64,000 bases of DNA from JBHHYU01 sp046757725 (GTDB lineage: Bacteria > Desulfobacterota > Binatia > UBA9968): NCBI GenBank assembly GCA_046757725.1, contig JBHHYU010000003.1:33881-97880 (forward strand), read 5' to 3'. The translations under genes and the position numbers were made by a program. Under the pieces are notes generated by a model. That model made no database searches and was not told the DNA's origin. It was given only the letters and a program-made list of their open reading frames with translations. Within the stretch, counting starts at the first letter, position 1. Every line of letters begins with the position of its first letter. Shown piece by piece: positions 9,087-18,621 of the stretch.

Positions 9087-11282
9087 TCACTTTATCGTTA
9101 CTACGTTGATATCATCGTCTTTTCGGATGATGTTGATTGCGACATCGTTCTCATGGTGCTCATGGCGGCTAATAGCAAGGTCCACTGAACCTGTACCGAT
9201 CCCAAGATTCTTAATCTGAATCGCTTCCAAGAATTTGGGTAGGCTAGGGTGAGAAAAGCGAAGCTCCGCCTTGGTTGCGTCAATAGAGAGGCCGAGGCAG
9301 GCCTGGAGCAACATGAAAACTGAGGCTGCGGCCCAGAATTGGGGAGCGCAGGCGACCGGGTAAAGCGTCGGCGCTTCGCCGGGCCGACGACTGAAGCCAC
9401 AAACCAACTCAGGGAGTCGGTGAAGCTCCACAAAGATGCTAATGTCAAACAATCCACCCAGGACTCGATGGACCATGTCTTGGAAGCCATACCGCGCCAG
9501 GCCATAGGCGATGAGTGCGTTGTCGTGCGGCCAGACGGAGCCGTTATGGTAGGACATGGGATTATACCGTGCTTCTGAGGCCGCCACGGTACGAATCCCC
9601 CATCCGGAAAAGAATTCTTCGCTGAGCAGGCTATGGGCTAGGGCCGTGGCGTGGTCGGGACCTGCGATATCCGCAAGCAGGCAATGGCCTGCATTGGACG
9701 CTCGAACTTTGCAGGGTTGTTTGTCCCCATCCAGTGCCAGGACATACATAGACAACTCGTCAGACCAGAAACTGCTTTCGAAACGTTCCTGGAGGGCGTC
9801 GGCTTGACACTTGAGGTTTTTTGAACGGGCCGCGTACCCGAGAACAGAAGCCATTTTTGCCGCGGCCATTTTTGCCGCGTATACATATCCCTGTACCTCG
9901 CACAGGGCCAATGGTCCATAGGCCAGGGTTCCATCAGCATGAAAGACCGAGTCGTAAGAATCCTTCCAGCCCTGCTGGGCTAGACCCCTTGGTGAATGTC
10001 GCAGATATTCCACGAATCCGTCCCCATCGATATCCCCGAACCGATCGATCCACTCCAGCGCCTTTTCGATGTTGGGCCAAATAGAAGATAGGAATTGTCG
10101 GTCGCTGGTGCGCTCATAATAGCTGCCTGCTAGAACGACGAATAGGGGCGTAGCATCAACACTCCCATAGTATCGCGCGAAAGGGATTTCCTTTAGGGTT
10201 GCCATTTCACCCTTACGGGTTTCATGAAGGATCTTTCCCGGCTCCGCGTCTTGTTCTTCAATGGTAGTTTGTGCCTGGGTGTCGGCAAGGTAAGCGAGCA
10301 CACCTCGGGCTAGGTAAGGATTGACCCACAGGCACAGTAGTGCGGAAATAATTCCATCCCTTCCAAAAGGGGTGCTGAACCAAGGTATCCCCGCATACGG
10401 ATAAGGACCTTGTGCCGTCTCGGTGGTCATCATACACGCATCATCCACAGATCGGTTGAGCCAGTCGTTGAATTGTTCATTAGAAGTGTAAATGGAGCAA
10501 TAGCGGCTCGCGGTTGTTTCGAGGGCACGTGTCGTCTTCTGCAGGGTCCTGTTAAATGCGAGGGGAGACGGGGCGGGTTCTCCGCTCTCGCAGGAGATAG
10601 TTATCGAGAAGTTCACGTCCTCTTTGGGCGCAAGTTGCATCTCAAAGGTGATAGAGGAATTGGTGGCCCTGGCGGATCGTGGCAAGTAGTGAATCCGGGT
10701 TCTTCGCGCGACACCATCGAGCCCTGTGTAAGTAAATAAAACCTCGGTCGCATTGGCAAGTTGACGTTCAAGATTGCCTCGCCGCACTCTCTTCATCCCC
10801 CGAACCTCAAAGATATCGGCAAAATCTGCTCCGAAATGAAAGGAAAGTGGCACAGCAACGTCAAGCAGACCATAGTTGGTCACCTTAGTCTGTTCAAAAC
10901 AGCATCCTTGCCAGAGGAACACGGAGCGAGAAAGATGCAGGGTGCCACGCGGAATCAATGGTAAGTTGTCAAGGTAAAGATCGGGGTTAGTGAGGTCTAC
11001 CGCGAGCAGCGCGTTATCCTGCTTTGTGGTGGAACTGAGTAGGAGAGGATGGGTGTCCCCAAGCGTCATCTCCAGGTCTGAAAGAAAGCGTGTCCCTTCA
11101 TAGTAAATCCCTTGCTCCCCCAGACCTAAAGGCCGGATATCCCCGTGCCGATTAAAGACAGCAAACATTTCACCCTGTTTGAGTACCCGGGTGCGATCGT
11201 CGGCTAAAGCGGACTTCGCCAGGATATAGTACTCATCACTAACACGGATGATTTTTTGCTTGGCCGTCGGCACGCGCTTCAA
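9087..11282 (-). CDS. Amylo-alpha-1,6-glucosidase / glycogen-debranching-type protein
   Basis: 731-residue enzyme of the bacterial glycogen debranching type: an N-terminal beta-rich domain (about 20-230, glycogen_deb_N-like) and a C-terminal (alpha/alpha)6 catalytic barrel (about 270-690) with PFGRDGI, QGWKDSYDS and NGSVWPHDNALIAYG segments typical of the family. It would hydrolyse alpha-glucosidic linkages of glycogen or of a related oligosaccharide. It has no signal peptide, so it is cytoplasmic. A GT4 glycosyltransferase lies upstream on the same strand, 212 bases away; this pairing suggests synthesis and trimming of one glucan or compatible solute. The extreme C-terminus beyond about 700 is less conserved in appearance. 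Exact substrate unknown. Confidence 0.88.
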   Translation of the reverse strand: MKRVPTAKQKIIRVSDEYYILAKSALADDRTRVLKQGEMFAVFNRHGDIRPLGLGEQGIYYEGTRFLSDLEMTLGDTHPLLLSSTTKQDNALLAVDLTNPDLYLDNLPLIPRGTLHLSRSVFLWQGCCFEQTKVTNYGLLDVAVPLSFHFGADFADIFEVRGMKRVRRGNLERQLANATEVLFTYTGLDGVARRTRIHYLPRSARATNSSITFEMQLAPKEDVNFSITISCESGEPAPSPLAFNRTLQKTTRALETTASRYCSIYTSNEQFNDWLNRSVDDACMMTTETAQGPYPYAGIPWFSTPFGRDGIISALLCLWVNPYLARGVLAYLADTQAQTTIEEQDAEPGKILHETRKGEMATLKEIPFARYYGSVDATPLFVVLAGSYYERTSDRQFLSSIWPNIEKALEWIDRFGDIDGDGFVEYLRHSPRGLAQQGWKDSYDSVFHADGTLAYGPLALCEVQGYVYAAKMAAAKMASVLGYAARSKNLKCQADALQERFESSFWSDELSMYVLALDGDKQPCKVRASNAGHCLLADIAGPDHATALAHSLLSEEFFSGWGIRTVAASEARYNPMSYHNGSVWPHDNALIAYGLARYGFQDMVHRVLGGLFDISIFVELHRLPELVCGFSRRPGEAPTLYPVACAPQFWAAASVFMLLQACLGLSIDATKAELRFSHPSLPKFLEAIQIKNLGIGTGSVDLAISRHEHHENDVAINIIRKDDDINVVTIK

Positions 11283-11392
11283 AAAATGGCTTTCGAATTT
11301 TGATGCTTATCCGTTACAGGTAGGATCCAAGGAAACGGAAATTAACACACCTAGAGCGCTATGGCATCTCGTGTGCGTTTGGCTTAGCTCCC

Positions 11393-11419
11393 GTAGCGTT
11401 GGCTACGCTGGCGCGTAGC
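11393..11419. repeat. Overlapping GTAGC palindromes (REP-like hairpins)
   Basis: GTAGC-GTTG-GCTAC (11393-11406) overlaps GCTACGC-TGGC-GCGTAGC (11402-11419), so the central arm can pair with either side. The element lies in the 212-base gap between the glycosyltransferase and the debranching gene and is followed by runs of nine C and five T. It could be a repetitive extragenic palindrome, an attenuator or a processing site. Confidence 0.5.
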
Positions 11420-11494
11420 AATTCCCCCCCCCTTTTTCATATAGCACGAAACTGCCTTCTTGCCAAACGTAAGTTTGCCGGAGGTCTGCAGGAG

Positions 11495-12541
11495 TCACGC
11501 TACTTTCGGTTGACAGTGGGAATTCAAGAGATTTTCGTAAATGGTTAGATAGCTCTGGGCCATCCGCGTTGCCGAAAACCGCTCCTCGAAGACCTGGCGA
11601 CAGCGTTTGCGGCTAAGGATTTCGATCTGCCGGACAGCCTTCACTGCGTCGTCAATCCCCTCTACGATAAAGCCGGTCACTCCATTCTCAAGGACTTCGG
11701 GTACCGATCCCCGCCGGTACGCTATGACCGGGGTACCGCAAGCCAAGGCCTCGATCATTGCCAGACCAAAGGGTTCAGGCCAGTCTACTGGAAAGAGAAG
11801 GGCATAGGCATTCCCGAGGAAATCGTTTTTCTCCCCGTCTCCGATCTCTCCGATATATTCCACATAAGGTTCTCTGAGCAGCGGCTTGATTCGTTCGTTA
11901 AAGTAGATCTGGTCCGCCTTATCCACCTTAGCCGCAATCTTAATGGACATACCCAGCCGTTTTGCAATCTCTATGGCCTTATCCACCCCCTTTTCCGGGC
12001 AGATCCGCCCAATCAAGGCCAGGTATCTTCCAGGAGTCCCTTGAAACGTGTACATGTCAAGCGGAAGCCCGTGATAGACAGTCCCCTGCCAGTTGATCTG
12101 GGAAAGAGGATTCCGTTGTGCATCGGAAATCGACACCACCGGCATGTTCGGGAACTGCTTATAGAGCGGGACAATATCAGGAAGATCTAATCGCCCATGC
12201 AAAGTGGTGATGATGTAGGTCTGCATCCGACTGAAAAGCGGAAAGTGCAGATAGTCGAGATGAAAATGAATAATATCGAATTTCAACGCCTGTAGGGCGA
12301 CCATCTCAAGCATCGTCACGTGATGTGCAAGTTGGTCCACGCACCGGTCGTCTAGGCGCAATGCCTGGTGGCACGCAGCCACCAAACGTGCGCTGGTTAC
12401 AGAATCCCCGCTTGCAAACAACGTGACCTTATGGCCTTGACGAACCAGCTCCTCAGTCAAATAGGAGACAATCCGCTCCGTCCCCCCATAGTACCTCGGA
12501 GGCACACTTTCAAATAAAGGCGCGACTTGAGCGATTCTCAT
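11495..12541 (-). CDS. Glycosyltransferase family 4
   Basis: 348-residue GT-B fold glycosyltransferase. The N-terminal acceptor domain carries the glycine-rich YYGGTERIVSYL loop near residue 18; the C-terminal donor domain carries EPFGLAMIEALACGTPVIA, which contains the E-x7-E nucleotide-sugar signature of family 4 retaining enzymes. No membrane segment or signal peptide, so cytosolic or peripherally bound. ATG at 12541 is the first codon of a clear family N-terminus (MRIAQVAPLFE). The debranching-type glucosidase follows on the same strand. Donor and acceptor sugars cannot be read from the sequence. Confidence 0.9.
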   Translation of the reverse strand: MRIAQVAPLFESVPPRYYGGTERIVSYLTEELVRQGHKVTLFASGDSVTSARLVAACHQALRLDDRCVDQLAHHVTMLEMVALQALKFDIIHFHLDYLHFPLFSRMQTYIITTLHGRLDLPDIVPLYKQFPNMPVVSISDAQRNPLSQINWQGTVYHGLPLDMYTFQGTPGRYLALIGRICPEKGVDKAIEIAKRLGMSIKIAAKVDKADQIYFNERIKPLLREPYVEYIGEIGDGEKNDFLGNAYALLFPVDWPEPFGLAMIEALACGTPVIAYRRGSVPEVLENGVTGFIVEGIDDAVKAVRQIEILSRKRCRQVFEERFSATRMAQSYLTIYENLLNSHCQPKVA

Positions 12542-12828
12542 GGTTAAAACTAGTTACAATCTAAGACAGGTTTAGCCGAAGTCAAGGTGTGCAGCAATTA
12601 TTGTTTTCAAATGGTAGAGGAGCTCCCTGCCCGCCTGGTGACAGGGCAAACTCGACCCCTTTCCCTTTAGACGCGAGAGTTAGCGACGGACTGGTTTCTG
12701 GAAGGTATTACGACGTAAAAATACTCTTTCGCCCAGAAATCCTTTGTGAAAAAGTTCTCGGGGGTAAAAATCCCATGTACCCGACAGTCATCTTCGTCAT
12801 TGCCGAGCCAGATTGAAAGTGCCCATCG

Positions 12829-13809
12829 CTATTCCATTGTTAGTACGATCTTTCCGAAGTGTTGCCGCCCTTCCAGATAGCGCTGGGCGGCCCGCGCCTC
12901 TTCCAAAGGGAAGCTGCGGTCGATCACCACCTGGAACTGCTTCTCCTGGACTAAGACAAAAAAGGCATCTACTTGGTTGAATGCCTCTGGATGAGAGGAC
13001 AGATAAGACGTAACGGAAAAGCGGCTTGCCTTACGCCCCTCAGTTAAAAGAGGTAGCGAGCTGGCAGTAGGTGCGGCGCCGGCGGAACCACCGATAGAGA
13101 CCAGGCGTCCATCGGGGCCCAAGACCTCCAGGCTCTTGGTATAGACTTCCCCTCCCACCATCTCCAGGACCACGTCCACACCTCGGCCATTGGTGAGCTG
13201 GAGAACTCGCGGTTTGAAATCCTGAGCTGTGTAGTTGATCGTCTCATCAGCTCCCAGATCGTGCAGGCGCTTGCACTTTTCGTCGGTCCCTGCCGTCGTG
13301 ATGACCCTTGCCCCTTTATGCTTAGCGATTTGGATGGCTGCCATGCCCACACCGCTACCACCCGCTTGAACAAGTACCTGATCCCCGGACTTGAGCCCGG
13401 CATCTTCCGAAAGTGCAAACCAACCGGTGAGGAAAACAGTGGGTACGGCAGCAGCCACAACACTCCTTAGACTTTCCGGGAGCGGGCGGGTATGCGATGC
13501 CTTTGCTATCGCAAACTCTGCGTAGCCGCCCATCCCAGGTTGAGCCACAACCCGCTGGCCGACCCGAAAGTTCTGCACATCGGCACCTACTGCCGTTACG
13601 GTTCCGGCGAATTCCCTACCCGGTATAACGGGAAGCGATTCGGGGCCGATACGATAGCTACCACGGCGGAGAGAGAGGTCGGCCCGGTTGAGGGATGCAG
13701 CCTGCACCTTCACGAGCAACTCTTGGGGACCGGGCTCCGGCACCGGGATATCTTCGTATTGAAGGACTTCTTCCGTTGGACCGAACTCGTGGATACGAAT
13801 AGCATTCAT
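12829..13809 (-). CDS. Zinc-independent MDR oxidoreductase (quinone oxidoreductase-like)
   Basis: 326-residue medium-chain dehydrogenase/reductase. The N-terminal GroES-like domain (1-125) has no cysteines in a structural zinc pattern and no catalytic zinc ligands. The nucleotide-binding Rossmann part begins with VQAGGSGVGMAAIQIAKHKG at about 148-167. This matches NAD(P)H:quinone oxidoreductase-like proteins, which reduce quinones or enones with NADPH. It is a single gene with 286 bases of non-coding DNA upstream; neighbours give no pathway clue. Its relation to the second MDR protein at 24152-25156 (AcuI type) is only at superfamily level. Confidence 0.88.
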   Translation of the reverse strand: MNAIRIHEFGPTEEVLQYEDIPVPEPGPQELLVKVQAASLNRADLSLRRGSYRIGPESLPVIPGREFAGTVTAVGADVQNFRVGQRVVAQPGMGGYAEFAIAKASHTRPLPESLRSVVAAAVPTVFLTGWFALSEDAGLKSGDQVLVQAGGSGVGMAAIQIAKHKGARVITTAGTDEKCKRLHDLGADETINYTAQDFKPRVLQLTNGRGVDVVLEMVGGEVYTKSLEVLGPDGRLVSIGGSAGAAPTASSLPLLTEGRKASRFSVTSYLSSHPEAFNQVDAFFVLVQEKQFQVVIDRSFPLEEARAAQRYLEGRQHFGKIVLTME

Positions 13810-14095
13810 ATTAAATTCTCCTGTCGCTTAGTCGATAGAAAGCTCTTTCTTTTGTAAACCGAGGGTTGGGTCTCGGACAAGGATAGCCTCTGTCCACCTT
13901 AAGGTAAAACTTGAGGAAGACGGAATCAACAGTTCTCTACCCTTTTACAGGTTCTCTTTCGGTTCGGGTACCCGACTCTTTCAGACGAGCCTAAGCAGCC
14001 GTAGAGTGAGCCCGAGTCCAGCCTGCACACATTTAGTTGGCAGGGCAGAAGCGATACCATAGGCAAGGAAAGATGAAGCGCAGTGCAGATCTCTC

Positions 14096-15199
14096 TTAAC
14101 AGTGCTTAAATATTTTGCAGTAAAGTTTGGTATATTCACCGTAATTCGGGCCGATCTTTCTTGGGTCTACGACGAGATAGCTTGGAACAGTCAGCCTTGG
14201 AAATTTATCCTTGTAACCTGGACGAGGAGCGGTCCGGCCCAATTTTTCGGCATAGATCCTCATCCCGCCGTTTCGCGAAAGTGCCCAGTCGAGAAACAGC
14301 GCGGCGCTGTACGGGTGAGGTGCGTGTTTGGCTAGCAGCAAGTAAGTCGGGACCGACAGGACAGGTTTCAAGAGAACAACCTCCAGCGGGGCTCCTTGTT
14401 GCTTCATGGTCAAGGGGCGGTAACCGTACAACCAAGGGGCGACTTGGATCTCGCCGGCGGCCAGAATCTGTGCCTGAAAGGTGTGTCCACGCCGCATCGT
14501 CGGATCATTCTTGGCCAACTTTTCAAAATAGGCCACCCCTTTTTCTTTACCCCAGTACTCGATGAGGGTCCCCATCAGGTCCATATCCTGGTTATCCAGA
14601 GACATTTTGCCCTTCCATTTGGGATTGAGAAGGTCCTCGTAGCTCTTAGGGGCCTCTCCCTTTTTCACGTACTCCGTGTTGTACCCAAGGGCCACTGCGA
14701 GATGGAAGATCGTGGTCCAATAGCCCTCCCGGTCCATGAATTCCTTCCGGATTCCCTCCCTACTGGGAGAACGATAAGGATCCACTAGGCCCGTTCGCAC
14801 CAAGGTATAGGACTCACCTGGGAGCAAATCGATGACATCCACGTCGTATCTTTTACCGCGGGCCTCGGCAGTGATCTTATTGTAAACATCCACGGCCCCA
14901 CTCCGGTAATGTCCGGTGGTCATAAACGGATACCTCTTTTTGAACGCATCCAGTATGCGTTTACTATGATCGATGGCTGCGGTTCCGTAGTAGACCATCT
15001 TGCCTTCACGCTTAGCCCCCTCCATAAGTTTGGCCTCTCGCTCCTTGCCTCGAAGACCTTCGTACGCCTTAAGCACTTCTGCGGCACTCTTCCCATAAGA
15101 ATGGCTGGGTACAAAGAAAAGAAATCCAAGAGGCCACAGCAGGAATAACCCGATCCAAATCTTTTTGGTTCCTGTCGCCATACTACCTTTTCTCTCCAT
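14096..15199 (-). CDS. ABC transporter substrate-binding protein (Fe3+-type family)
   Basis: 367-residue periplasmic binding protein. A signal peptide with hydrophobic core IWIGLFLLWPLGFLFF spans about residues 14-36. The mature part has the two-lobe pattern of the iron(III)/2-aminoethylphosphonate/thiamine-type family (YYGTAAIDHSKRILDAFKKR, ALGYNTEYV, EDLLNPKWKGK). ATG at 15199 is preceded by AAGGAGGAG at good distance. No permease or ATPase adjoins it; the closest relative in the window is the binding protein at 32185-33231, which sits beside a permease. Ligand unknown; this family also covers organic ligands, so iron should not be assumed. Confidence 0.85.
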   Translation of the reverse strand: MERKGSMATGTKKIWIGLFLLWPLGFLFFVPSHSYGKSAAEVLKAYEGLRGKEREAKLMEGAKREGKMVYYGTAAIDHSKRILDAFKKRYPFMTTGHYRSGAVDVYNKITAEARGKRYDVDVIDLLPGESYTLVRTGLVDPYRSPSREGIRKEFMDREGYWTTIFHLAVALGYNTEYVKKGEAPKSYEDLLNPKWKGKMSLDNQDMDLMGTLIEYWGKEKGVAYFEKLAKNDPTMRRGHTFQAQILAAGEIQVAPWLYGYRPLTMKQQGAPLEVVLLKPVLSVPTYLLLAKHAPHPYSAALFLDWALSRNGGMRIYAEKLGRTAPRPGYKDKFPRLTVPSYLVVDPRKIGPNYGEYTKLYCKIFKHC

Positions 15200-15377
15200 G
15201 ATACTCCTCCTTAGGTGAGGTTCGATGGAACTCTCTACGCTCGCGAGAACAGATCAGACCTGCTTATGCTCCCATAGCGGAAGCCTCCCTGTCAACTACG
15301 CCATGCAGGCATAGACAAGGAGTTTCCATCAAAAGGATAAGGTAATGGAAATGCGGCAAAAAAATAGCGGTTCGTTG

Positions 15378-16634
15378 CTAACGCTCAAATTCCTCAGGCT
15401 CATCCGCCACTGCTCGAGGCAACAATAACGGTATGGTCAAACCTTGAACCAAGATGGAAAAGATCACCACAGCATAAGTAACGGTGAGAAGTAGATTGCG
15501 CTCAGGACCGGTGGGTAGCGAAAGGGCCAAGGCCACGGAGATGCCTCCGCGCAGTCCGCCCCAGGTGAAGATCTTCACCGCATGGGGACTGAATTCACGT
15601 TTAATCCGAAGAATAGACACGGGAATAACGACACTTATAAAGCGGGCCGATAGGACCACCGGAACAGCCAACAATCCGCCCAACACATATTTTACATTCA
15701 AGGTCAACACCAGAATTTCCATGCCAATCAAGACAAAGAGAACGGCGTTTAGGATCTCATCGACTAGTTCCCAAAAGGTATCGAGGTGTTCTCGAGTTCT
15801 GTCGGACATGCCAAAGCGGCGTCCCTGATTACCGATCAACAATCCGGCGGCAACGATGGCCAACGGACCAGAGGTATGCAACCCAGCGGCGAGAGCGTAT
15901 CCACCGGTTACCAAGGCCAGGGTGAGTAGAATTTCAACCTGGTAGTTGTCGATACTTTTGATCATCTGATAAATAATCCAGCCCAGAAGCAGGCCCAGTA
16001 CAAGACCACCCAGTGCTTCCTGCAAAAGGAGCACACCGACATGGGAAAAGTCGAGCCCGCGCCCCCCGGCAAGCATCTCATAGATGACCAGGAATACCAC
16101 TACGCCGACCCCATCGTTGAACAGCGATTCGCCGGCAATCTTTGTCTCGAGGGTTTTGGGAGCCTTGGCCTTTTTTAGAAGACCAAGGACAGCGATTGGG
16201 TCCGTAGGCGAGATAAGAGCCCCAAAAATAAGGCAGTAAAGGAATGGCAAAGACAGCCCAATCCAACTTAAGACCAGGTCCATCAAAACAGCAATCACTA
16301 GCGTCGAGCAGATCACTCCGAATGTGGCAAACGAGAGAATGGTCCACTTCTCTTGCATCAAATGATCCAGGTTCACATGCAGTGCCCCGGCAAAAAGAAG
16401 AAAACTCAACATTCCCTGCATCAGGGTTTTGTTAAAATCAATCTGTCCAATGATGGCTTCTGCCTTGGTTCCGAGAACTACTCCGAGATGCTTGCTTACT
16501 ATGAGTCCCAGAGAGAAGACCAAGGCAATAAGCATCAATCCAATCGTTGTGGGGAGCTTAATGAAGCGGTGATTCAAGTAGCTAAACAAGGCTGCCAGTG
16601 TCAACAACAAGGCGATGGTCTCATAGACACTCAT
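15378..16634 (-). CDS. CPA1 Na+/H+ antiporter
   Basis: Monovalent cation:proton antiporter, 418 residues from ATG 16634. About eleven to twelve hydrophobic helices; the helix-5/6 region contains ALISPTDPIAVLGLLKKA followed by AGESLFNDGVGVVVF, the PTDP and ND motifs of the NhaP/CPA1 group in which the Asp residues carry ions. The C-terminus is short (DEPEEFER), without a regulatory RCK domain. A TTG at 16712 would add 26 polar residues; ATG 16634, right before the first helix, is more likely. Together with the ClC and permease genes upstream it gives the left third of the window an ion-homeostasis flavour. Confidence 0.9.
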   Translation of the reverse strand: MSVYETIALLLTLAALFSYLNHRFIKLPTTIGLMLIALVFSLGLIVSKHLGVVLGTKAEAIIGQIDFNKTLMQGMLSFLLFAGALHVNLDHLMQEKWTILSFATFGVICSTLVIAVLMDLVLSWIGLSLPFLYCLIFGALISPTDPIAVLGLLKKAKAPKTLETKIAGESLFNDGVGVVVFLVIYEMLAGGRGLDFSHVGVLLLQEALGGLVLGLLLGWIIYQMIKSIDNYQVEILLTLALVTGGYALAAGLHTSGPLAIVAAGLLIGNQGRRFGMSDRTREHLDTFWELVDEILNAVLFVLIGMEILVLTLNVKYVLGGLLAVPVVLSARFISVVIPVSILRIKREFSPHAVKIFTWGGLRGGISVALALSLPTGPERNLLLTVTYAVVIFSILVQGLTIPLLLPRAVADEPEEFER

Positions 16635-17049
16635 GGGCGGGTTACAGCCACGGGCTTTATTGGTGTGGTACGCATGGAACACATGCGCCGGGAGACTTTG
16701 GACAGAGAGCAATAGGCAGTCTTCATCTCAATCCCGGAAATTAAGCTGTGCGTTCGTCGATCAGCACCCTTATTTCCACTCTTAGCAGAGCGAAGAGGGG
16801 CCGTAATCTGTAAGAAAGACTACTTGATTTTTAACACTTATGTCAAAGTCGGCTTCGTGAGCCCGGTACGATTCACTAAAAGGAACTATTTGTGCTAGTG
16901 TTATGTGAAGCGCGGTATGAAGTATGTTCCTTTTTCGGATGAAGGTTCATGGGCAAACCGGTGTTAGGATTAGGGATCTCTTTCTCACCTCTTGTGCGAC
17001 GCGCAACAGGTATCTGGACAGCAAACTAAACCAAGAAAGGGAATAAGGT
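16635..17049. other. Divergent intergenic region
   Basis: About 415 bases between the leftward antiporter and the rightward beta-propeller gene. It must contain both promoters. A 26-codon frame from ATG 16949 is present but has no family or convincing ribosome site, so I do not call it. No repeat or strong palindrome seen. Confidence 0.4.
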
Positions 17050-18621
17050 GTGCAGAAGGGTTTAATAAACCATATTCGCATTCAGGCAAATCTTTTAAAA
17101 GTGCATTTCCTGATTGCCGGGATGCTGTTGGCCGGATTGGTAAATCCCATCTGGGCCCGGTCGATCCGGTTAATCACCTTTTCCGACATCAAACCTGCCG
17201 GGGAAACGCTGCACTGGTTTTGGCACGGCATCGGCATGGACCACAATCAAAGGATCTACGTAGCCATCGGGAATGGAAAAGAGCGGGAAGGTGGTCTAGG
17301 CGATGTCTTAATCTTTGAATATGATACCAGATCCGGCAAGAGACGATTTCTCAAATCAGTGCGTCAAATCCTTAAAAAAGAAGGGAACCTGGGTCCCAAT
17401 CGGTACTGGCCTAAAGAGGAAGGTGTTGCAAAGGTTCATTCCGATATCTTCAAGTATAACGGGAAGATGTATTTTTCTACGCACGACCATCATTCATTTA
17501 AGCATATAGAAAAACATCGCGGAGGGCATTTCATCTCTTACGACCCGGCCACGGAAGAATTCGCCGATTTGAGTAAGTCGGATCCCCAAGGGGTTTCCGT
17601 GGTCCATGAGGGAATTATTGCCATAAACGTTCTTCCTCAGGAACATAAACTGGTGGGGTGGACCTTCCCCCTTGGCCACGTGCTACTGTTCGATTTAATG
17701 ACGGGTAAGACAACAAGATACGATCGAGGCTTGCGGGAACCCCAAAAGTCAAACGTAGCTCGTGTAGTCATTGCTACCAAAAGGGGCAGTGTTTTTGCTG
17801 CGTACTCGAGCAGGAATTCACCCAAGTACTTGTTCAAATTGGATCGGCAACTGGGTCGGTTAATACCAACGACTAACTCGTTTCGCAGGGGTTTTTTCGA
17901 AGGACTGGCTATGACCTCAGATGGGAATACAGCTTACCTGGCGGACCTGGACGGGGAGTTGTATTCTCTTGATGTCAACAGCGAAAAATTGGAAGCTTTA
18001 GGTTCCATCCTTCCAAGCAAAAATGTGGCTCCGGGCGAGCGTGTTCGTTTATTGGAGAATTTAACTCTGTCACGGGACGAGCGAAAACTCTTCACCATTC
18101 CCCATAGGATGACCCAGGGGAAGGGGGCCTATCATTTGTACGAATACGACATCGAATCCGGTGATAAAAACGACCTTGGCGATCTGAGTTCAGTCTTGAA
18201 GGGTAGCACCCTTACCGGAAACGGTGTGATGGATGAAAAAGGGTTCATGTACATTTCCTTTTATAATGCTAGTGGAGGCATCAAAGACAGTCAACGTTCC
18301 GGCATCGTACAGGTTGATGTGCGCGATCGCGTTAAACCTACGGCGAATCCGCCGGTATTCAAACCCTATGGCGGCCTATTTTCAGGGTCAGTGGAAGTCA
18401 GTCTCACAACCTCAACCGCTGACTCGACCATTCACTATACGACTAATGGAAATGATCCGACTCTAACCTCAGCCGTATACACAAAGCCACTTCACATTAC
18501 GAAAAGTACTTTCATCAAGGCTAGAGCGTTCACAAGCGGTCTTATTAGAAGCTCTGCAGCCAGTGCTACCTTCATCATAGACTTGGCCCTCCCCACCGGC
18601 TACGTGAGCAGCCTCGAATGA
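17050..18621 (+). CDS. Exported beta-propeller protein with chitobiase-C-like domain
   Basis: 523-residue secreted protein. A signal peptide ends near residue 36 (LLAGLVNPIWA). Residues about 40-430 show repeated strand motifs of the kind ...FKYNGKMYFSTH, ...GKTTRYDRG, ...AYLADLDGELYSL, fitting a six- or seven-bladed beta-propeller with no recognised catalytic motif. Residues about 435-515 form a CHB_HEX_C-type Ig-like domain (STIHYTTNGNDPT, FIKARAF), often used to bind glycans or surfaces. GTG 17050 follows AAAGGG by about eight bases. Its stop overlaps the ATG of the TlpA-SH3 gene (ATGA), so the two are translationally coupled. Function unknown; a binding or sensing role outside the inner membrane is likely. 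Confidence 0.75.
   Translation: MQKGLINHIRIQANLLKVHFLIAGMLLAGLVNPIWARSIRLITFSDIKPAGETLHWFWHGIGMDHNQRIYVAIGNGKEREGGLGDVLIFEYDTRSGKRRFLKSVRQILKKEGNLGPNRYWPKEEGVAKVHSDIFKYNGKMYFSTHDHHSFKHIEKHRGGHFISYDPATEEFADLSKSDPQGVSVVHEGIIAINVLPQEHKLVGWTFPLGHVLLFDLMTGKTTRYDRGLREPQKSNVARVVIATKRGSVFAAYSSRNSPKYLFKLDRQLGRLIPTTNSFRRGFFEGLAMTSDGNTAYLADLDGELYSLDVNSEKLEALGSILPSKNVAPGERVRLLENLTLSRDERKLFTIPHRMTQGKGAYHLYEYDIESGDKNDLGDLSSVLKGSTLTGNGVMDEKGFMYISFYNASGGIKDSQRSGIVQVDVRDRVKPTANPPVFKPYGGLFSGSVEVSLTTSTADSTIHYTTNGNDPTLTSAVYTKPLHITKSTFIKARAFTSGLIRSSAASATFIIDLALPTGYVSSLE

Noticed and set aside
12589..12816. 75-codon plus-strand frame between GT4 and MDR genes
   Set aside because: No motif, no hydrophobic pattern, no ribosome site.
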